Part shown: one piece after another, positions 60,962 to 64,000 of the stretch
How the letters are laid out: each line of letters starts with the position of its first letter
How positions within the stretch are numbered: the stretch's first letter is position 1
From: DATKCF01 sp035513345
GTDB taxonomy: Bacteria > Gemmatimonadota > Gemmatimonadetes > Longimicrobiales > RSA9
Assembly: GCA_035513345.1 (NCBI GenBank)
Contig: DATKCF010000152.1
Coordinates: forward strand, 1 to 64,000
DNA length: 64,000 nucleotides
Direction: 5' to 3'
The notes under the pieces: generated by a model
What the model was told of the DNA's origin: nothing
The model's input: the letters and a program-made list of their open reading frames with translations, nothing else
Database searches by the model: none
Translations under genes and position numbers: made by a program

Positions 60962-61705
60962 TCATGTGCCGGGGGCCACTCCCGGCCGACCGGCGAGGCC
61001 ATTCGCGTCAGGCCGTTGCGTACGCGCTGCTTCCTGATCCTTGAAGCCAGCGATCACGGCGAATGCGTCCCGGCGCCATAGTACCTCCGCACCGAAGCCC
61101 GCGGCTTGCAGCCACGCGATCTCATCTGCGAGAGGAAAATAGACGTCTTCGCCAGCCCACGACTCGAGGTGCTGCTCAGCTTCCCTGCTTGTGTAGCTCT
61201 GCCTCAGGTGGACCAACCACGCTTCTCGCTGATACTCGGCTACTCGCGCGCGTTTGCCGGGGAAACAATCGGCCGTGACGAGGATGCCCGAAGGAACAAG
61301 CGCCTCGAAGCATCTCCGATAGAATGCGCGCTTCTCCACCTCGGTGCGGATATGGTGCAACGATATGCACGCCACGAACGCATCGCACTTCGGCAGCGCG
61401 GCCGCCAGGAAGTCTGATTCGATCAGCTCCACGTGGCCCGCATCCGCGAGCCGGGCGCGCGCGCCGACGAGCATGCCGGGATCCGAATCCACACCCACGA
61501 TCCGGGCGTCGGGACGGCTCTGCAGACACGCGGCGGACAGCGCCCCTGTGCCGATACCAAGATCGACAACCGTGGGTGACGATACCGCAACGAATCGAAG
61601 CACGGCCGCCGCACGTCCAATCATCTCTTCGTATCCAGGCACGAACGTTCGAATACGGGCATCGTATTCATCGAGCTCGATTCGAAGATGACCGGCAACG
61701 CTCAC
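60962..61705 (-). CDS. SAM-dependent methyltransferase, class I
   Basis: A 247-residue enzyme. Motif I VVDLGIGTGALSAACL, motif II RIVGVDSDPGMLVGAR, motif III LIESDFLAAALPKCDAFVAC and FEALVPSGILVTADCF are clear. Target unknown; the whole-domain pattern fits small-molecule methyltransferases. Start GTG at 61705 is well supported by AAGGAGG 8 nt upstream; the longer frame to 61792 would overlap the VOC gene. Confidence 0.85.
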   Translation of the reverse strand: MSVAGHLRIELDEYDARIRTFVPGYEEMIGRAAAVLRFVAVSSPTVVDLGIGTGALSAACLQSRPDARIVGVDSDPGMLVGARARLADAGHVELIESDFLAAALPKCDAFVACISLHHIRTEVEKRAFYRRCFEALVPSGILVTADCFPGKRARVAEYQREAWLVHLRQSYTSREAEQHLESWAGEDVYFPLADEIAWLQAAGFGAEVLWRRDAFAVIAGFKDQEAARTQRPDANGLAGRPGVAPGT

Positions 61706-61757
61706 CTGGTGTGCCTCCTTGATCCGCGACTCCGCCCTCCTGGCTTCGACAATTGCC

Positions 61758-62129
61758 TTACCATTCGAGGCAAACGAGAAGCTCGTTGCCATCAGGGTCC
61801 TCGATTCGAAGCACGTCGTACCCCCACCACGACTTCTGTGTCTGAACGGACCGCTCGACGGTCATCTGAAGCAGTTGGTCGACGCCTTCGCGCGACAACT
61901 CGAGGAAAAGGCGGCCCCGATCACCCCGAGTGGTGTCTTCGCACAGAATGATCTCGCACCCGCCGCGATCGACCTGGCACACCGTGCCCTTGCCATCTCC
62001 TTCGTGCCATTTCTTTACGAAGCCGAGCTTGCCTTCATAGAAACCGAGCGCGCGCTGGATGTCTGAAACGAAGAGTACGGGGCGCGCGTACCACACGTCA
62101 GAGATCGCCTCCTTGACAGGTTGCTCCAT
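61758..62129 (-). CDS. VOC family protein
   Basis: A 123-residue glyoxalase/bleomycin-resistance fold protein, one paired betaalphabetabetabeta unit. YARPVLFVSDIQRALGFYEGKLGF gives the first module and WGYDVLRIEDPDGNELLVC the second, with probable metal ligands His54-like region and Glu near the end. Function not assigned; could be a lyase, dioxygenase or antibiotic-binding protein. GGAGG 5 nt before the ATG at 62129 fixes the start. Next gene 39 bp away. Confidence 0.82.
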   Translation of the reverse strand: MEQPVKEAISDVWYARPVLFVSDIQRALGFYEGKLGFVKKWHEGDGKGTVCQVDRGGCEIILCEDTTRGDRGRLFLELSREGVDQLLQMTVERSVQTQKSWWGYDVLRIEDPDGNELLVCLEW

Positions 62130-62168
62130 CATGTCCTCCGCCCGATTCGTTGCCAGGGACACCACTCG

Positions 62169-62648
62169 TCAATACTTCATGGCGGGGTAGCCGATGTACT
62201 TGCGGATCAGTGCCATTTGACCAATGTGATACGATTCATGCTGAACGAGGAAGGCCAGCATCCCACCGACACTCGGGTCATCTACAGGAAACCGGGGGCG
62301 CGACGGAACACGCAACTCACTCGGCGTCAGACTCTTCACGCACTCCTCGAAAACAGGAGCAAGCGATCGCCAGGCCGCCCGGATATCGGTGATGGACGGG
62401 AACGACTCCATCTGCTCGATTCGTTCCACGCTTCGGAGCTGGTCGGCAAACGGATTCACCTCGTTGAGGCCGAGTTGCGCCGCCAGAAAGTGGCGCGAAT
62501 CGACGAGGTGACAGCCCAGGAAGGCCAGGTTGTTCGTCAGCGTGTTGGGACGCTCTCGAGCCTTGCCATTCGTAACGTCTTCGAGGCAGTTCAGGAACAA
62601 CCGCGTGTTCAGGCGGAGGACGCTCGCCAGGGCCGCCAGTGCGGACAT
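62169..62648 (-). CDS. DinB family protein
   Basis: A 159-residue four-helix-bundle protein of the DinB/DUF664 class. A first His in HLVDSRHFLAAQ and the C-terminal VQHESYHIGQMALIRKY with HxxxH probably bind a metal ion. Related proteins include thiol transferases using bacillithiol or mycothiol. GGAGG 6 nt before the ATG. Its own unit. Confidence 0.85.
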   Translation of the reverse strand: MSALAALASVLRLNTRLFLNCLEDVTNGKARERPNTLTNNLAFLGCHLVDSRHFLAAQLGLNEVNPFADQLRSVERIEQMESFPSITDIRAAWRSLAPVFEECVKSLTPSELRVPSRPRFPVDDPSVGGMLAFLVQHESYHIGQMALIRKYIGYPAMKY

Positions 62649-62722
62649 GCATTACCTCCACCGGTTGCCGCCAGGATCCACGTTTTCCAACCAGCGGCCC
62701 CATCGGACAGCCGAACCGGGAT

Positions 62723-63199
62723 TCAGTTTCCGATAACGCCACCGCGACGCTCACCACTCGTGCATGAGGGAGACAGGCCTGCCGTCGCCAAGCACCGTGA
62801 GATCTCCGTCATCGATGATTGAGTGGTGTCGGCGAGAGGCGTGTAGACGACAGTACTCGTCAGGCGACCTCTTCCAGCGATGCTCCCGGATACGGAATGG
62901 CGATAGCGGCCCGAAACCACCACGCTGTACACTCCGTCCGCGGTCCACTCGTACTGCAGGTGGCGGTTGGCGTCGTCGAGCCCTTCCAGCGTCGTCGCTC
63001 GTAGCCGAGCGCCGGACGGAATCGAATGGCGCAGCTGGATGCTGCCGGCCTGCACCTCAATTATCCGGGTCGTCGGATCCACCTGCGTACTCATGCTGGC
63101 GGTACTTGAACGCGTCGAACCGGCGCTGTTCAGATCGGCGCCGGGTGTGGCTGTAGCGCAGCCCCAAAGCAGGGTGATCCCCAAGGCGAAAACCCTCAT
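62723..63199 (-). CDS. Hypothetical lipoprotein, 158 residues
   Basis: Lipobox LLWGC gives Cys14. A Ser/Thr-rich linker and a beta-rich domain (STQVDPTTRIIEVQAGSIQ, HLQYEWTADGVYSVVVSG) follow. The last 25 residues (RCLATAGLSPSCTSGERRGG) look unlike the rest and may reflect a frameshift near the end. No family recognised. AGGAG 8 nt before the ATG. Confidence 0.6.
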   Translation of the reverse strand: MRVFALGITLLWGCATATPGADLNSAGSTRSSTASMSTQVDPTTRIIEVQAGSIQLRHSIPSGARLRATTLEGLDDANRHLQYEWTADGVYSVVVSGRYRHSVSGSIAGRGRLTSTVVYTPLADTTQSSMTEISRCLATAGLSPSCTSGERRGGVIGN

Positions 63200-63218
63200 G
63201 GCGACACTCCTGTCCTAT

Positions 63219-63689
63219 TTACCGGCTAACGCCGGATTGCTGCAAGTGCGCTATCAACCACCTGCCGTCAACCTTCTTCCAGATTCTGGTTACAGTCAGC
63301 AGGTATGGCCTGTCATTGCCGGGCTGGACGTCGTACTCACTGATGGAGTACGCTGCGTTCTCGGAGAGAACGCTGATGACGTGATCTCTCAGACTTCTGG
63401 TGCTCTCGGATTCGACCTCCTGCATTGCGTCACACGCCATACGGCGTACGTCCGGGTGGGGCCGGAGTTGACCGTCCACATAGATGATCGGTTCCCGGGC
63501 CGTGTAGAAGGCGACCGCTGCCTCGCAGTCCCTCGCTTCGAACACGGCCTGCTCCGAGGCGAGTGCGTCTCGGACTCCGACTTCAATGGCGGTGGTTTGC
63601 GCGGAAGTCAAAACTCCCTGGGCCAGAACCGATGACCAACCCGGGGTGGCCAGAGCCGCGGCGATTGCTGTGATCCGTAGTATACTCAT
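63219..63689 (-). CDS. NTF2-like (DUF4440/SnoaL-type) secreted protein
   Basis: A 156-residue protein with a signal peptide (ILRITAIAAALATPGWSSVLAQ). The mature part is one NTF2 domain: VRDALASEQAVFEARDCEAAVAFYTA, then RIWKKVDGRWLIAHLQQS at the end. Such proteins bind small ligands or act as isomerase-like enzymes; no catalytic set fixed. GGGAGGA 8 nt before the ATG. The remaining 311 bp to the window end hold no gene, RNA or repeat I can support. Confidence 0.78.
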   Translation of the reverse strand: MSILRITAIAAALATPGWSSVLAQGVLTSAQTTAIEVGVRDALASEQAVFEARDCEAAVAFYTAREPIIYVDGQLRPHPDVRRMACDAMQEVESESTRSLRDHVISVLSENAAYSISEYDVQPGNDRPYLLTVTRIWKKVDGRWLIAHLQQSGVSR

Positions 63690-64000
63690 CGAGCTGTCCT
63701 CCCGGCTGAATCAAGCGGACTCCGCGTGAAGCGTCGCTGCCGATACGGCCCCCACAGGTCCTCGCTCACGCAGAATGCCCCGGCCACGCTGGATTTGCAG
63801 TGAGGAGATCAATGTCACTTGACGTTTACCGCGTCTCCGCGCCCTCCACAAGTTGCACCTTTCATGACATGCGTGGCAAGCGCGCAATCAGCGCGCGACT
63901 TTCGTAACACCCAGCGTGGCCTTCCAAAGAATACGATCCACAGGCTCGGAAGAGCAACTGCCACGGCCCAAGCCAGGCGGCGGGATCAACCAGGCGACAA

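Noticed and set aside
61705..61792. Longer N-terminus for the methyltransferase
   Set aside because: AAGGAGG directly before the GTG at 61705 and the overlap with the VOC gene favour the short form.
63690..64000. A 55-codon minus-strand frame with a hydrophobic stretch near the right edge
   Set aside because: No start with ribosome site, no family, and a stop shortly upstream; not reported as a gene.
1..64000. CRISPR array, rRNA, tRNA, integrase or transposase
   Set aside because: No regularly spaced repeats, no conserved rRNA or tRNA segments and no recombinase motif seen on either strand.

Overview
The window is a 64 kb piece of a high-GC Gram-negative chromosome. Gene content fits Gemmatimonadota or a close relative: large MacB/FtsX-type ADOP permeases (one paired with PadR), many lipoproteins, an Mla (MCE) lipid-transport operon, futalosine-type menaquinone synthesis (MqnA), and a recF-dciA-gyrB block. 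The taxonomic assignment is inference from content only. I see no rRNA, tRNA, CRISPR array, transposase or integrase. It reads as ordinary chromosome with an accessory stretch at the right end (about 59-64 kb).

Layout. 0-5.8 kb: the end of a 3-keto-glycoside hydrolase-like lipoprotein with a Tat-exported Gfo/Idh/MocA oxidoreductase, an orphan ADOP permease and a sugar nucleotidyltransferase. 6.1-10.5 kb: a plus-strand set of SIMPL, DUF1499-like and amidohydrolase genes and a Lon homologue whose ATPase residues are nearly all replaced while the protease dyad is intact. 10.6-14.5 kb: dicarboxylate symporter, DUF445 protein, thioesterase and two small membrane proteins. 14.7-28 kb: a long minus-strand run with an ABC exporter plus transglutaminase, macro-domain protein, TPR proteins, acyl-CoA synthetase, OsmC, a Trm112-like protein, an M23 peptidase fused to a propeller, and a pterin cluster (two PTPS-family enzymes, FolE, an SDR). 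Directly upstream of the pterin cluster is a probable structured RNA of about 200 nt with its own promoter and terminator.

28.5-46 kb: two NUDIX genes, FumC, two divergent SDRs, thioredoxin reductase, a tandem pair of unknown paralogues, a response regulator, ferredoxin-NADP reductase, an AI-2E family transporter, the mlaE-mlaF-mlaD operon, MqnA, Rho and a phosphoribosyltransferase. 46-55 kb: ankyrin protein, gyrB, dciA, recF, enoyl-CoA hydratase, two-domain M16 peptidase. 55-59 kb: a LuxR fossil, a small zinc-ribbon protein and a PadR-ADOP pair with a likely operator. 59-64 kb: single-gene units (DUF5996, DUF1841-like, methyltransferase, VOC, DinB, a lipoprotein, NTF2-like), several preceded by strong Shine-Dalgarno sequences.

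The most unusual items are the Lon homologue with a dismantled ATPase site (8137-10539), the 6S-like or leader RNA in front of the pterin operon (28121-28320), the two-type PTPS/FolE/SDR cluster, and a 42-bp perfect inverted repeat with flanking direct repeats (30095-30434).
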